Assembly (NCBI RefSeq): GCF_031458325.1
Contig: NZ_JAVDYG010000001.1
Span: forward strand, 3,224,001-3,288,000
DNA: 64,000 bases
Direction of reading: 5' to 3'
Origin: Nocardioides marmoribigeumensis
GTDB lineage: Bacteria; Actinomycetota; Actinomycetes; Propionibacteriales; Nocardioidaceae
Every line of letters starts with the position of its first letter. Position 1 is the first letter of the stretch. This document shows positions 25,016-34,303 of this stretch, one piece after another. A model generated the notes under the pieces. The model was not told the DNA's origin. It did not search any database and worked only from the letters and a program-made list of their open reading frames with translations. The position numbers and the translations under genes were made by a program.

Positions 25016-25756
25016 TCAGCGCGCGTAGAGCTCGACGAACCGCTGCAGCAGCCGCGGAGGCTCGCTGACGGCGGCCCGGGCGGCGTTGGCCTTGAGCCAC
25101 TCGGCCTCGTGGGGCTCGAAGTAGCCGTAGTCGCGGTAGACCTCGATGCGCGTCTGCAGCCCCGGCACGTCGAGCTCGGGGTGGAACTGCGTGGCGTAGA
25201 CGTGGCGCCCGACCCGGAACGCCTGGACCGGGCAGCTCGCCGAGGAGGCCAGCAGCACCGCGTGGTCGGGCAGCGTGGTGACCGCCTCCTTGTGGCCGAC
25301 GAACGCCTCGAAGGACCCGGGCAGCGCCGAGGTCAGCGGGTCGACCGCGCCCTCGCCGGTGAGCTCGATCGCGACCGCGCCGATCGCCTCGCCGAACGTG
25401 CCGTCGACCACGCCACCCTGGTGCACCCCGAGCGTGCCGACGCCGTAGCAGGCGCCGAGGAACGGTCGGTCCTCCACGACCACGCGGTCCAGCAGGGCGA
25501 AGACGTCGGCCTCGACCCGCACCTGCTCCGCCGACTTGGTCCCGGCCGGCACCGAGGTGGTGAACGGGCTGCCCCCGAGGATCACCCCGGAGAACGCGTC
25601 GAGGTCCAGCGAGGCGGCCGGAGGGGCGTCGGGCTGCTCGAGCCGGATGCGGACCAGCTCGCTCTCGGACAGGCCGCCGAAGCGCAGGAAGGCGGCGTAC
25701 TCGTCGTCCGCCGCCACGTCCTCCGCGCGCGTGGCGAGCAGGACGAAGGGCTTCAC
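25016..25756 (-). CDS. Class I glutamine amidotransferase-like protein
   Basis: A 246-residue GATase1-fold protein resembling GMP-synthase-type glutaminase domains. It has VILGGSPFTT, the nucleophile Cys in LGACYGVGTLGVHQGG and the His-Glu pair in YATQFHPELD, so the triad is complete. No synthetase domain is attached, as in many stand-alone actinobacterial GATases that may hydrolyse gamma-glutamyl compounds or serve an unknown partner. The GTG start overlaps the upstream unknown gene by 4 nt (GTGA), and the two form an operon whose promoter region carries a DosR-box-like palindrome. Confidence 0.75.
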   Translation of the reverse strand: MKPFVLLATRAEDVAADDEYAAFLRFGGLSESELVRIRLEQPDAPPAASLDLDAFSGVILGGSPFTTSVPAGTKSAEQVRVEADVFALLDRVVVEDRPFLGACYGVGTLGVHQGGVVDGTFGEAIGAVAIELTGEGAVDPLTSALPGSFEAFVGHKEAVTTLPDHAVLLASSASCPVQAFRVGRHVYATQFHPELDVPGLQTRIEVYRDYGYFEPHEAEWLKANAARAAVSEPPRLLQRFVELYAR

Positions 25757-26247
25757 TCCCGCGACTCGACCACGGGCTGGGCGAACTGGCGCGGCATGTC
25801 GGCCACCCGGGGGGTGCCGGCCTTGACCTCGGCCACCTCGCGGGCCAGCGCACCCGGCACCATGCCGTAGCGCAGGCGGGTGGTCGCCTCGCCGTCGCGG
25901 CCGTCGGCCCGCACGGTGGCGCCGACCTCGCCGGGCGCGGCGACGAAGGTGCGCTCGCAGGTGCGCAGCGAGACGCCGCCGTCGGGCCACAGCACCTCCT
26001 CGAACGCCTCCTGGGGTCCGAGCCCACCGGCGAGGGTCATCCGGAGCAGGCCGTCGGGCCCGAGCCGGCACGAGAGGTAGGTGCCGTAGGGCGTGCAGAG
26101 CGCGACCCGCTCGTAGGGCAGCTGCACCCGGTCCCACACCCCACCGAACGACAGCCCACCGTCGGCGACCACCACAGGCGTGCCGGCCACGACCGGACGG
26201 GGGGCGACGAGGTGGTGCGCGCCGATCCTGAGCGCGGTGAGATGCAT
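25753..26247 (-). CDS. Unknown protein, possibly beta-trefoil/fascin-like
   Basis: A 164-residue soluble protein without signal peptide. The stretch YGTYLSCRLGPDGLLRM followed by EEVLWPDGGVSLRTCERTFV has the rhythm of fascin-like beta-trefoil repeats (a G-x-Y-L start, then E-x-x, L-x-D/P-D-G, V-x-L-R-T), but the match is by eye only. The ATG at 26247 has GGAGG 5 nt upstream and is preferred over longer in-frame starts. It is translationally coupled to a stand-alone GATase. Upstream lie a 19-bp perfect palindrome and a GGGAC-N4-GTCCC box. No function can be assigned. Confidence 0.6.
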   Translation of the reverse strand: MHLTALRIGAHHLVAPRPVVAGTPVVVADGGLSFGGVWDRVQLPYERVALCTPYGTYLSCRLGPDGLLRMTLAGGLGPQEAFEEVLWPDGGVSLRTCERTFVAAPGEVGATVRADGRDGEATTRLRYGMVPGALAREVAEVKAGTPRVADMPRQFAQPVVESRE

Positions 26248-26285
26248 CGGTCCTCCATGGCGGCCGGGGTGCGGGGGGCGGTCGC

Positions 26286-26304
26286 GAAGGCGCCGGGCGC
26301 CTTC
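26286..26304. promoter_or_regulatory. Perfect 19-bp palindrome upstream of gene at 26247(-)
   Basis: GAAGGCGCC-G-GGCGCCTTC has 9-bp arms around one base and lies 39-57 bp before the ATG. It could be an operator or a 5'-leader hairpin of the two-gene operon. Confidence 0.4.
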
Positions 26305-26373
26305 TGTCCCCAGCCTGTCACGTCCCGGTTTGTCGTCCCACGGACCAAGGGACCGAACAGGACCCGGATGGAC

Positions 26374-26387
26374 GGGACGCACGTCCC
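26374..26387. promoter_or_regulatory. DosR/DevR-box-like site GGGACGCACGTCCC
   Basis: GGGAC-N4-GTCCC has exactly the half-sites and spacing of the DosR core and extends to a 16-bp palindrome (26373-26388). Further GGAC half-sites occur at 26342, 26350, 26360 and 26370, roughly one helical turn apart. It lies ~127-140 bp upstream of the gene starting at 26247(-). A DosR-like regulator is encoded at 49341. Known: box structure in mycobacteria. Inferred: use here. Confidence 0.42.
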
Positions 26388-26401
26388 GAGGACCCTCGTG
26401 C

Positions 26402-27193
26402 CTAGTCGTCCCGGGCGGCGTCGTAGTCCGCCCAGATCTGCTCGTCGCTCTTGCCCGCCGCCTTGCCGGCACGCCAGATCGGCCCCGGGTCGACGGACCG
26501 CGGCTGTCGGCGCAGCACGCTGCGCCAGTAGCCCATCACGTGGTACGACGCCGCGGGCAAGCCGCGCTCGCGCATCAGGTGGGTGCGGATCGCGCGCATC
26601 TGCGCCGACTCGCCGCCCATCCAGAAGTAGCCGCTGCCAGGGGGCAGGTCCAGCTCGCGCACGACGTCGGCCAGCGCGCTGTGGCCGGGCTCGGGCGGGG
26701 AGAGCCAGGTGGTCGACGCCAGGACCTCGGCGGGCAGGTAGGCGGAGAGGTCCTCGGGCACCTCGGCGTGGATCGCCAGCGTCCGCTCGCCCCCACGGGC
26801 CAGGTGCCACTCGCTGATCCGCGCGATCGCGGGCAGCGCGGTGAGGTCCCCGACCAACACCAGCCAGGTCGCGTCGGCCGGCAGGACGAAGGCGCCCTTG
26901 GGCTCGGTCACGACCACCTCGTCGCCGACGCAGTCGCGGGCCACCCACTCGGTGACCAGGCCGACGTCGTGGACCATCACGTCGAGGGTGAGCAGGCCGT
27001 CGCGCCAGGAGCGCACGGTGTAGTAGCGACTCTGGAACTGGCCCGGCACGACCAGCCCGACCCACTCGTCGGGGAGGCCGGTCGAGGTGAACCCCGCCAG
27101 CCCGGCGCCGCCGAGGACGACCCGCACGAGATGCTCGCTCAGCTGCTCCCGCGCCACGACCGTCGCGGTGAACCGTGCCGCCCGCGCCGTCAT
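26402..27193 (-). CDS. Siderophore-interacting protein (FAD-binding, ViuB/YqjH-like)
   Basis: A 263-residue protein of the SIP family: a ferredoxin-reductase-type FAD-binding barrel with SRYYTVRSWR (FAD contact R-x-Y-T), a GLVTEWVARDCVGDEV loop and a C-terminal NAD(P)H-like SIP domain (LVGDLTALPAIARI, then GYFWMGGESAQMRAIR). Such enzymes reduce ferric siderophores in the cytoplasm to free iron. The ATG is chosen because it overlaps the stop of the cyclase gene by 4 nt (ATGA). No siderophore synthesis or uptake genes are in the window. Confidence 0.85.
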   Translation of the reverse strand: MTARAARFTATVVAREQLSEHLVRVVLGGAGLAGFTSTGLPDEWVGLVVPGQFQSRYYTVRSWRDGLLTLDVMVHDVGLVTEWVARDCVGDEVVVTEPKGAFVLPADATWLVLVGDLTALPAIARISEWHLARGGERTLAIHAEVPEDLSAYLPAEVLASTTWLSPPEPGHSALADVVRELDLPPGSGYFWMGGESAQMRAIRTHLMRERGLPAASYHVMGYWRSVLRRQPRSVDPGPIWRAGKAAGKSDEQIWADYDAARDD

Positions 27194-27978
27194 GCCCGCA
27201 CCGCCCAGATCTCGTGGACGCCCCCGAGGCCGCGCAGCTCGAACTCCCCGCACGACTCGACGGCGTACTCCTGCAGCGCGTCCACGACCGGTGTGGTCAC
27301 CAGCACCTGTCCTCCCTCGGCGCCAGCGGCGACCCGCGCCGCGATCGCGACCGCTCGCCCGAAGTAGTCGCCGTCCCTGGCGATCGCGGGCCCCTCGTGG
27401 ATGCCGACCCGCACGCGCACCGGCGTACGACGGCGGCGGGCTGAGCCCGCGGTCTCCGCCTGGATCGCCATCGCCGCGTCGACCGCGTCCGAGGGGGAGC
27501 CGAACGCCATCATGAAGCCGTCGCCCTGCGTCTTGACCACGTGTCCTCGGTGCTTCCTGACCTGGTTAGTGACCACCCGTGCGTGCGCCCCGAGCAGCTT
27601 GACGAAGTCGGCGTCGCCCAGCTCCTCGTTGAGCGGGGTGGAGTCCTCGATGTCGGTGAACATGAGCGTCACCGTGCCGTCGGGTGCGGCGACCCGGACG
27701 ATCTCCTCGCGGTCGGCCATCGCCCAGTCGGTGAGGTCCTCGATCGAGGCGGTGACGAGCCCGCCGTAGAGCCCGCGCTGGCGCACCCGGCTGGCGGTGT
27801 CGACCATCCGGCGCATCGCCCAGCCGGCGGCGTGCGTGGCCCGGGCCGCGGGGGTGTCCATGCTCGACCGCAGCTCCTCGTGGGCCCGGCGCTCGAGGCG
27901 CAGGGCGCGCACCGCGGCGAGGAGGGCGATCGCGGTCACGGACTGGCTGGCCGCCAGGGATACCGTCCACGTGTCCAC
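27190..27978 (-). CDS. Class III adenylate/guanylate cyclase-domain protein
   Basis: A 262-residue protein. A hydrophobic N-terminal helix (residues ~5-27) may anchor it to the membrane; a helical linker follows; the cyclase homology domain spans ~95-262. Metal ligands are seen in LMFTDIEDST and in GDGFMMAF, the base-contacting Lys in VVKTQGDG and Asp in GDYFG. The transition-state Asn expected in VNxAAR is replaced (VAIAAR), while the Arg is kept. Activity may therefore be reduced or the domain may act as a nucleotide sensor. It starts with GTG and is coupled to the siderophore-interacting protein gene, suggesting an iron- or redox-related role (weak inference). Confidence 0.8.
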   Translation of the reverse strand: MDTWTVSLAASQSVTAIALLAAVRALRLERRAHEELRSSMDTPAARATHAAGWAMRRMVDTASRVRQRGLYGGLVTASIEDLTDWAMADREEIVRVAAPDGTVTLMFTDIEDSTPLNEELGDADFVKLLGAHARVVTNQVRKHRGHVVKTQGDGFMMAFGSPSDAVDAAMAIQAETAGSARRRRTPVRVRVGIHEGPAIARDGDYFGRAVAIAARVAAGAEGGQVLVTTPVVDALQEYAVESCGEFELRGLGGVHEIWAVRA

Positions 27979-29751
27979 CGGTCCAGGGTCCCATGCGTCG
28001 TGAGGAGGTCGGCATGCCGCTCCCCGCCGACGACGCGGTCCGCGCGGTCGTCGCGCAGGTCGGCCGGGCGGGGACCTACCGACTGCTGTTCTCGGTCCTC
28101 GCGTCGCACCAGGGGCACGACGTCCCGGCCGCCCTCGAGCACCCGTCGCTGGCGGACCGCGACCTTCCGCCGCTGCTGGCCCACCTCGCGGAGTCGGTCC
28201 CGCCGGGGGAGACGGACCCCACGGCGGACCTGCTCGGCCTCGGCGACCTGCACCAGCGGCTGCTCGCGGACGAGGAGCGGCGGTCAGCCGGGGCGTGGTT
28301 CACGCCGTGGCCGCTGGTCGAGCACCTGCTCGACCTGTCCATGCCCGCGGGGGACGACGTGACGACCGTCCTCGACCCGGCCTGCGGGGCAGGGGTGTTC
28401 CTCGCCGCGGCCACCCGGCGTCTCGTCGCTCGGGCCGGACCCGCCGCCGACGTCGTCGACCTCGTCGTCCGCCACGTGCACGGCGTCGACCTCGACGCCG
28501 ACGCGGTCGAGCTCGCGAGGGTCGTGCTGTGGCTCGAGCTCCTGCCGTGGCTCGACCCGGCCGGTCCGCTGCCCGGGCTCGCGCTCCGCGTGGGCGACAC
28601 GCTCGGTGACGCGGCACCTGACCACGCGGCGTACGACGTCGTCGTGGGCAACCCGCCCTTCCTCAACCAGCTCGAGCGGGCGACCGCCCAGGAGCGTGTG
28701 GCTGCGGAGCGGGTGCGGCGCGAGGACCCCGGCCTCTACGGCGCCTACACCGACCTGAGCGCGGTCTTCCTCGCCCGCGCGGCGACCTGGGTCCGCCCCG
28801 GTGGTCGGGTCGCCCTCGTCCAGCCGGTCTCGCTGCTCGCGGCCCGCGACGCGGGGGCGGTGCGTGCGCGGCTGGCCGAGACGTGCGTGGTGGAGGGCCT
28901 GTGGACCTCCGACGGCCGGGCCTTCGACGCCTCGGTGGAGACGTGCGCTCCCGTGCTGCGGCGACGGATGGGTGCGGAGGCGCAGGGGACCGTCGACCGG
29001 TCGGGGGGCGTCCCGCCCGTCCCGTCCCCGGCCGTGCCGGCGGGGGATCTCGGTGGCTCGTGGGGGCACCTGCTCGCCGCCGGGCTGGGGGTGCCCGCTC
29101 TCGTCTGGCGGACCGACGGGGCGCTGGGCGACCTCGCCACGTGCACCGCGGACTTCCGCGACCAGTACTACGGCCTGGCCGGCGCCGTCGAGGAGGGAGC
29201 CGGGCCGGGCCGCGCCCCGCTGGTCACCTCCGGCCTCGTCGAGCCCGCACGCTGCGACTGGGGCGAGCGGCCGACGCGTTTCCTCAAGCAGGCCTGGCAG
29301 GCGCCGGCCGTCGTCCTCGACCGGCTCCCCGCCGAGCTGGCCGCCTGGGCGGCCGCGCGCCTGGTCCCCAAGGTGCTCGTCGGCACCCAGGGGCGGGTGG
29401 TCGAGGCGGTCGCCGACCCCGAGGGGCGGTGGCTGCCGTCGGTGCCGGTGATCAGCGTCGTCCCGGAGCGGGACCGCCTGTGGCACGTGCTCGCCGTCCT
29501 CCTCGCACCCCCGGTGAGCGTGCACGCGGCGACGGCGTACGCCGGGGCCGCGATGAGCCCGACCGCGATCAAGCTCAGCGCCCGTCAGGTGGCCGCGATC
29601 CCGCTGCCCGTCCGCGTCGAGCAGTGGGACGAGGCGGCCTCTTTGTTGTCAGACGGACAAGAAGCAGGTCTGGTCGAGGCCGCCCGCCTGATGTGCACGG
29701 CGTACGACGTCCCGCCCGGCCCGGTGCTCGACTGGTGGCTCGGGCGCGCAC

Positions 29752-30951
<1,200 letters not shown>

Positions 30952-30977
30952 GGGCCCATCTTGTCCCACCACTCCCC

Positions 30978-31032
30978 GTGGAGGTCCCCGTGGAGGTCCC
31001 CGTGGAGGTCCCCGTGGAGGTCCCTGTGGAGG
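30978..31032. repeat. 12-bp tandem repeat (GTGGAGGTCCCC) x4.6
   Basis: Four full units (the fourth ends CCCT) and a partial fifth sit between the divergent acyl-CoA dehydrogenase and helicase genes. The unit is a multiple of three, so if translated it would read (VEVP)n on the plus strand. As copy number of such arrays can vary by slippage, it may tune one or both divergent promoters. Confidence 0.85.
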
Positions 31033-31060
31033 CGGGGACCCGCCTGTCGGCACCGCCGCC

Positions 31061-31066
31061 TACCGT
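31061..31066 (+). promoter_or_regulatory. -10 hexamer TACCGT, leaderless helicase promoter
   Basis: TACCGT fits TANNNT and ends exactly 7 nt before the GTG at 31074. This supports the GTG as the true start and places the tandem repeat array upstream, around the -35 region and beyond. Confidence 0.55.
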
Positions 31067-31073
31067 GGCTCGC

Positions 31074-33164
31074 GTGTGGAACGACGAACGAGCAGCGACC
31101 GCGTCCCGGGTGATCACGGCGATGGCCGGCGAGGGGGCGACCCTGCGCGAGGACCAGCTCACCGCGGTGGAGGCGCTCTCCGACGCCGGGTCACGGGTGC
31201 TGGTCGTCCAGGCGACCGGGTGGGGCAAGTCGGCGGTCTACTGGGCTGCGACGGCGGTGCGTCGCTCCGAGGGCGCCGGGCCGACCCTCGTGGTCTCGCC
31301 GCTGCTGTCGCTGATGCGCGACCAGGTCGCGGCCGCCTCGCGGGCCGGTCTGCGGGCAGCGACGCTCAACTCCGGCAACGTCGAGGCGTGGGGCGAGATC
31401 GAGGGCGCCCTGCGCACCGGTGACCTCGACGTCGTGCTGGTCTCGCCCGAGCGGCTGGCCAACCCCGGGTTCGGGCGCCGCGTGCTGGAGGGGCTGGCCG
31501 GCCGGCTGGGCCTGCTGGTGATCGACGAGGCCCACGCGGTCTCCGACTGGGGCCACGACTTCCGGCCCGACTACCGCCGGGTCAGCGACGTGCTGCAGCG
31601 GCTCAACCCCGACACCCCGGTGCTCGCCACGACGGCGACGGCCAACGAGCGGGTCACCGAGGACGTCGCCGCCCAGCTGGGCGAGGCGACCCTCGTGCTG
31701 CGCGGTCCGCTCGCGCGCGCCAGCCTGCAGCTCTCGGTGGTCGACGACCTCAGCCCGATCGAGCGCTACGCGTGGGTGGTCGACCAGCTGCCGACCCTGC
31801 CGGGCTCGGGCATCGTCTACGCCCTCACCGTCGCCGACGCCGAGCGGCTGACCTCCGCGATCGCGGCCGTGCACGGGGCCGACGTCCCCGTCGCCGCCTA
31901 CACCGGCCAGCTCGACCCGCAGGCGCGCGAGGGCCTCGAGGACGCACTGCGCGACAACCGGCTCAAGGCGCTGGTCGCCACCTCCGCGCTCGGCATGGGC
32001 TACGACAAGCCCGACCTCGGCTTCGTCGTGCACGTCGGCGCCCCGCCGTCGCCGGTGTCCTACTACCAGCAGGTCGGCCGCGCCGGCCGGGCGATCGACC
32101 ACGCCGCCGCGGTGCTGCTCCCGTCGTCGGCCGACGCGGGTGTGTGGGACTACTTCGCCACGGCGACCATCGCGCGACCCGAGCAGGTCGAGCGCCTGCT
32201 GGCCGCGCTCGGCCACGTCAGCGACCCGGTGAGCGTCCCGGCGCTGGAGGCCCAGACGGGGCTGCGCCGGGCGCGGGTCGAGCTGCTGCTCAAGCAGCTG
32301 GCCGTCGACGAGGTGGTCGAGCGCGTCGAGGGCGGCTGGCTGCCGACCGGCAAGGAGTGGGTGTACGACGAGGCGCGGGTCCAGGCGCTGCTCGCCGTGC
32401 GCCGCCGCGAGGCCGACATCATGGAGGCCTACACCCGCGGCGAGCGCTGCCTGATGGAGCTGCTGCAGAGCGCGCTGGACGACCCCCACGCCGAGCCGTG
32501 CGGTCGCTGCTCGGTCTGCCGGGGCGGCCTGCCCGACGGCCTCCTGGCCGCTCCCGACCCCGCGACCGTGCGCACGGTGGCCACCCTGCTGCGCTCGACC
32601 AACACGGTGCTGGAGCCGCGCAAGATGTGGCCCGGCGGGGCGTTCGGCGCACGGGGCCGCATCGCCCCCGACGAGCTGGCCGAGGAGGGCCGGGTCCTCA
32701 TCCACGCCGACGCCCCCGAGTGGGCGGAGGCGCGGGCGGTGCTGGGTGGCCCCGACCGCCCCCTCGGCGAGGAGGTGCTCGAGGCGAGCGTGGGGCTGCT
32801 GTCGCGCTGGCGGCAGACCTGGGCCGAGCGTCCCGAGGTCGTGGTGGGGCTGCCGGCCGCCGGGCGAGCCGCCGCGGTCGCCTCGGTCGCCGACCACCTG
32901 GCCGGGGTGGGGCACCTCGAGCGGGCCGACCTCGCCGGGGTGCGCCCCCTGCAGGGCGACCCGCCCTCGGGCGAGGAGGCGGCCCACTGGCGCGACGCCC
33001 TCGGTGGACCGGTCGACGCGGTCGCCGACTCGGTCAAGGGCCGGTCGGTGCTGCTGGTGGTCGACGCGACCCGCAGCGGGTGGGCGGTCACGATCGCCGC
33101 GGCCCTGCTGCGCCGGGCCGGCGCGAGGGTGGTCCTCCCGTTGGTGCTGCACCGCACCGTCTGA
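31074..33164 (+). CDS. RecQ-like ATP-dependent DNA helicase with PRTase-like C-terminus
   Basis: A 696-residue SF2 helicase. Motif I is ATGWGKS (about residues 48-54), Ia SPLLSLMRDQV, II VIDEAHAVSDWGHDFRPDYR, III ATTATA, IV/V YTGQLD and ATSALGMGYDKPD, VI QQVGRAGR. A cysteine cluster EPCGRCSVC marks a RecQ zinc-binding element. The last ~120 residues look like a type I phosphoribosyltransferase fold: VVVGLPAAGRAAAV and the PRPP-loop-like VLLVVDATRSGWAVTIAAALL. It would unwind DNA in repair or recombination; the tail may bind nucleotides. The GTG start at 31074 is chosen from a TANNNT element 7 nt upstream; an upstream in-frame start would add a repeat-encoded VEVP tract. Confidence 0.82.
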   Translation: MWNDERAATASRVITAMAGEGATLREDQLTAVEALSDAGSRVLVVQATGWGKSAVYWAATAVRRSEGAGPTLVVSPLLSLMRDQVAAASRAGLRAATLNSGNVEAWGEIEGALRTGDLDVVLVSPERLANPGFGRRVLEGLAGRLGLLVIDEAHAVSDWGHDFRPDYRRVSDVLQRLNPDTPVLATTATANERVTEDVAAQLGEATLVLRGPLARASLQLSVVDDLSPIERYAWVVDQLPTLPGSGIVYALTVADAERLTSAIAAVHGADVPVAAYTGQLDPQAREGLEDALRDNRLKALVATSALGMGYDKPDLGFVVHVGAPPSPVSYYQQVGRAGRAIDHAAAVLLPSSADAGVWDYFATATIARPEQVERLLAALGHVSDPVSVPALEAQTGLRRARVELLLKQLAVDEVVERVEGGWLPTGKEWVYDEARVQALLAVRRREADIMEAYTRGERCLMELLQSALDDPHAEPCGRCSVCRGGLPDGLLAAPDPATVRTVATLLRSTNTVLEPRKMWPGGAFGARGRIAPDELAEEGRVLIHADAPEWAEARAVLGGPDRPLGEEVLEASVGLLSRWRQTWAERPEVVVGLPAAGRAAAVASVADHLAGVGHLERADLAGVRPLQGDPPSGEEAAHWRDALGGPVDAVADSVKGRSVLLVVDATRSGWAVTIAAALLRRAGARVVLPLVLHRTV

Positions 33165-33171
33165 CAACCTG

Positions 33172-33250
33172 ACTGCGTGAGTGAGCGCAGCGAGCGAACC
33201 AGCAGGTCACCCGTGGCTCCGCCGCCGAGCGAAGCGAAGGCGGTGGACGG
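33172..33250. repeat. Intergenic GAGCGAAGCGAAG-type repeat region
   Basis: The spacer holds GTGAGTGAGCGCAGCGAGCG and, 25 nt later, GAGCGAAGCGAAGG within a weak hairpin (CCGCC...GGCGG). Similar AGCGnAGCGAGCG strings appear twice here and nowhere else obvious in the window. It may be a dispersed repeat; it leaves little room for a promoter for the next gene. Confidence 0.35.
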
Positions 33251-34294
33251 GTGAGCCTCCTGTCGCGCGCTGCCCGGGCCTACCGCGCCACCGGCGCCGA
33301 CGCGCCGTACTCCGACCCCTGCCGGGCCCACGGGGTGACGATGGAGGGCTACTTCTGGCGCTTCAGCGACGCCGCCTCGGGCCGCGTGCTGATCGCCCTC
33401 GACGGCGTCAACCGGGCCGACGACGGGCTGTGGGCGACCCTCGGGGTGGCGGCGCACCCCACCGGTCACCTGGTCACCGTCGAGCACCCCGAGGCCGCGG
33501 CCGACCCGCACGATCTCGGCGCCTCGGCGGGCTCGGCCTTCGTCGGCACGCGTGACCGGCTCCGGGTCGAGCTGCCCGGCACGAGCATCGACGTGGAGGT
33601 CCGTGACCGCGTCGAGTGGCCGCGGTCGTCCCTGGGGGGGTCGAGCGTCTTCCAGTCGGTGCCGGCGCTCAACCAGTACTGGCACCCGTGGCTGCTCGGC
33701 GGCCGCGCGCACGGCGAGGCCACGCTGGGTGACGAGACCTGGGTCCTCGACGGCTGGCAGGTCTACGGCGAGAAGAACTGGGGCAAGGGCGGCTTCCCCG
33801 ACTCGTGGTGGTGGGGCCAGGCGCAAGGGTTCGCCGAGGAGGGCGCGTGCGTCGCCTTCGCCGGCGGCGAGGTCACGGCCGGCCCGCTGCGCACCACCGT
33901 GACCGCCCTGGTCGTGCGCCTGCCCGACGGCCGCCTGCTCCGGCTCGGCGACCCCGTGGTCTCACCGGTCCGCGCCGAGGTCTCCGACGACCGCTGGCTG
34001 CTCAGCGGCCGCGGGTTCGGCTGGCGGGTCGAGGTGGAGGGCGTCGGCGACCTCGGCGCGGCCCACGTGCTGCCCGTCCCGCTGCCGGCCGAGCGGCGCA
34101 ACATCGCCGGCGCGATCGAGCACCTCGGCGCGACCTTGCGGGTCGACGTACGCCGCTCCGGTCGCCGGGTCTGGTCGGGGGAGTCCCGCGTCGCCGCGCT
34201 CGAGCACGGTGGCATCGAGCGCGCCCAGGCCGAGATCCTCCGTCGTGGAGGCACGCGCGAGGACACCGACGCCCGCCCCGAGCGGGCGGGTTGA
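33251..34294 (+). CDS. Tocopherol cyclase-like protein
   Basis: A 347-residue soluble protein with the hallmarks of the tocopherol cyclase family: EGYFWRF near residue 32, NQYWHPWLLGGRAHGE around the middle and VYGEKNWGKGGFPDSWWWGQ, which is strongly conserved in plant and cyanobacterial VTE1. The remainder is beta-rich, as expected for the lipocalin/beta-sandwich-like fold. Actinobacteria do not make tocopherol, so the bacterial relatives probably act on another hydrophobic ligand. It is 9 nt upstream of a WS/DGAT gene and likely co-transcribed with it, pointing to lipid metabolism. The GTG start directly follows GGACGG. Confidence 0.68.
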   Translation: MSLLSRAARAYRATGADAPYSDPCRAHGVTMEGYFWRFSDAASGRVLIALDGVNRADDGLWATLGVAAHPTGHLVTVEHPEAAADPHDLGASAGSAFVGTRDRLRVELPGTSIDVEVRDRVEWPRSSLGGSSVFQSVPALNQYWHPWLLGGRAHGEATLGDETWVLDGWQVYGEKNWGKGGFPDSWWWGQAQGFAEEGACVAFAGGEVTAGPLRTTVTALVVRLPDGRLLRLGDPVVSPVRAEVSDDRWLLSGRGFGWRVEVEGVGDLGAAHVLPVPLPAERRNIAGAIEHLGATLRVDVRRSGRRVWSGESRVAALEHGGIERAQAEILRRGGTREDTDARPERAG

Positions 34295-34303
34295 GGAGGA
34301 CCC

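Noticed and set aside
30978..31032. CRISPR-like array
   Set aside because: Units are contiguous 12-mers without spacers; a simple tandem repeat.
30978..31073. Helicase start within the tandem repeats, giving a VEVP-repeat N-terminus
   Set aside because: A TANNNT element 7 nt before GTG 31074 and the usual RecQ N-terminus favour the later start.
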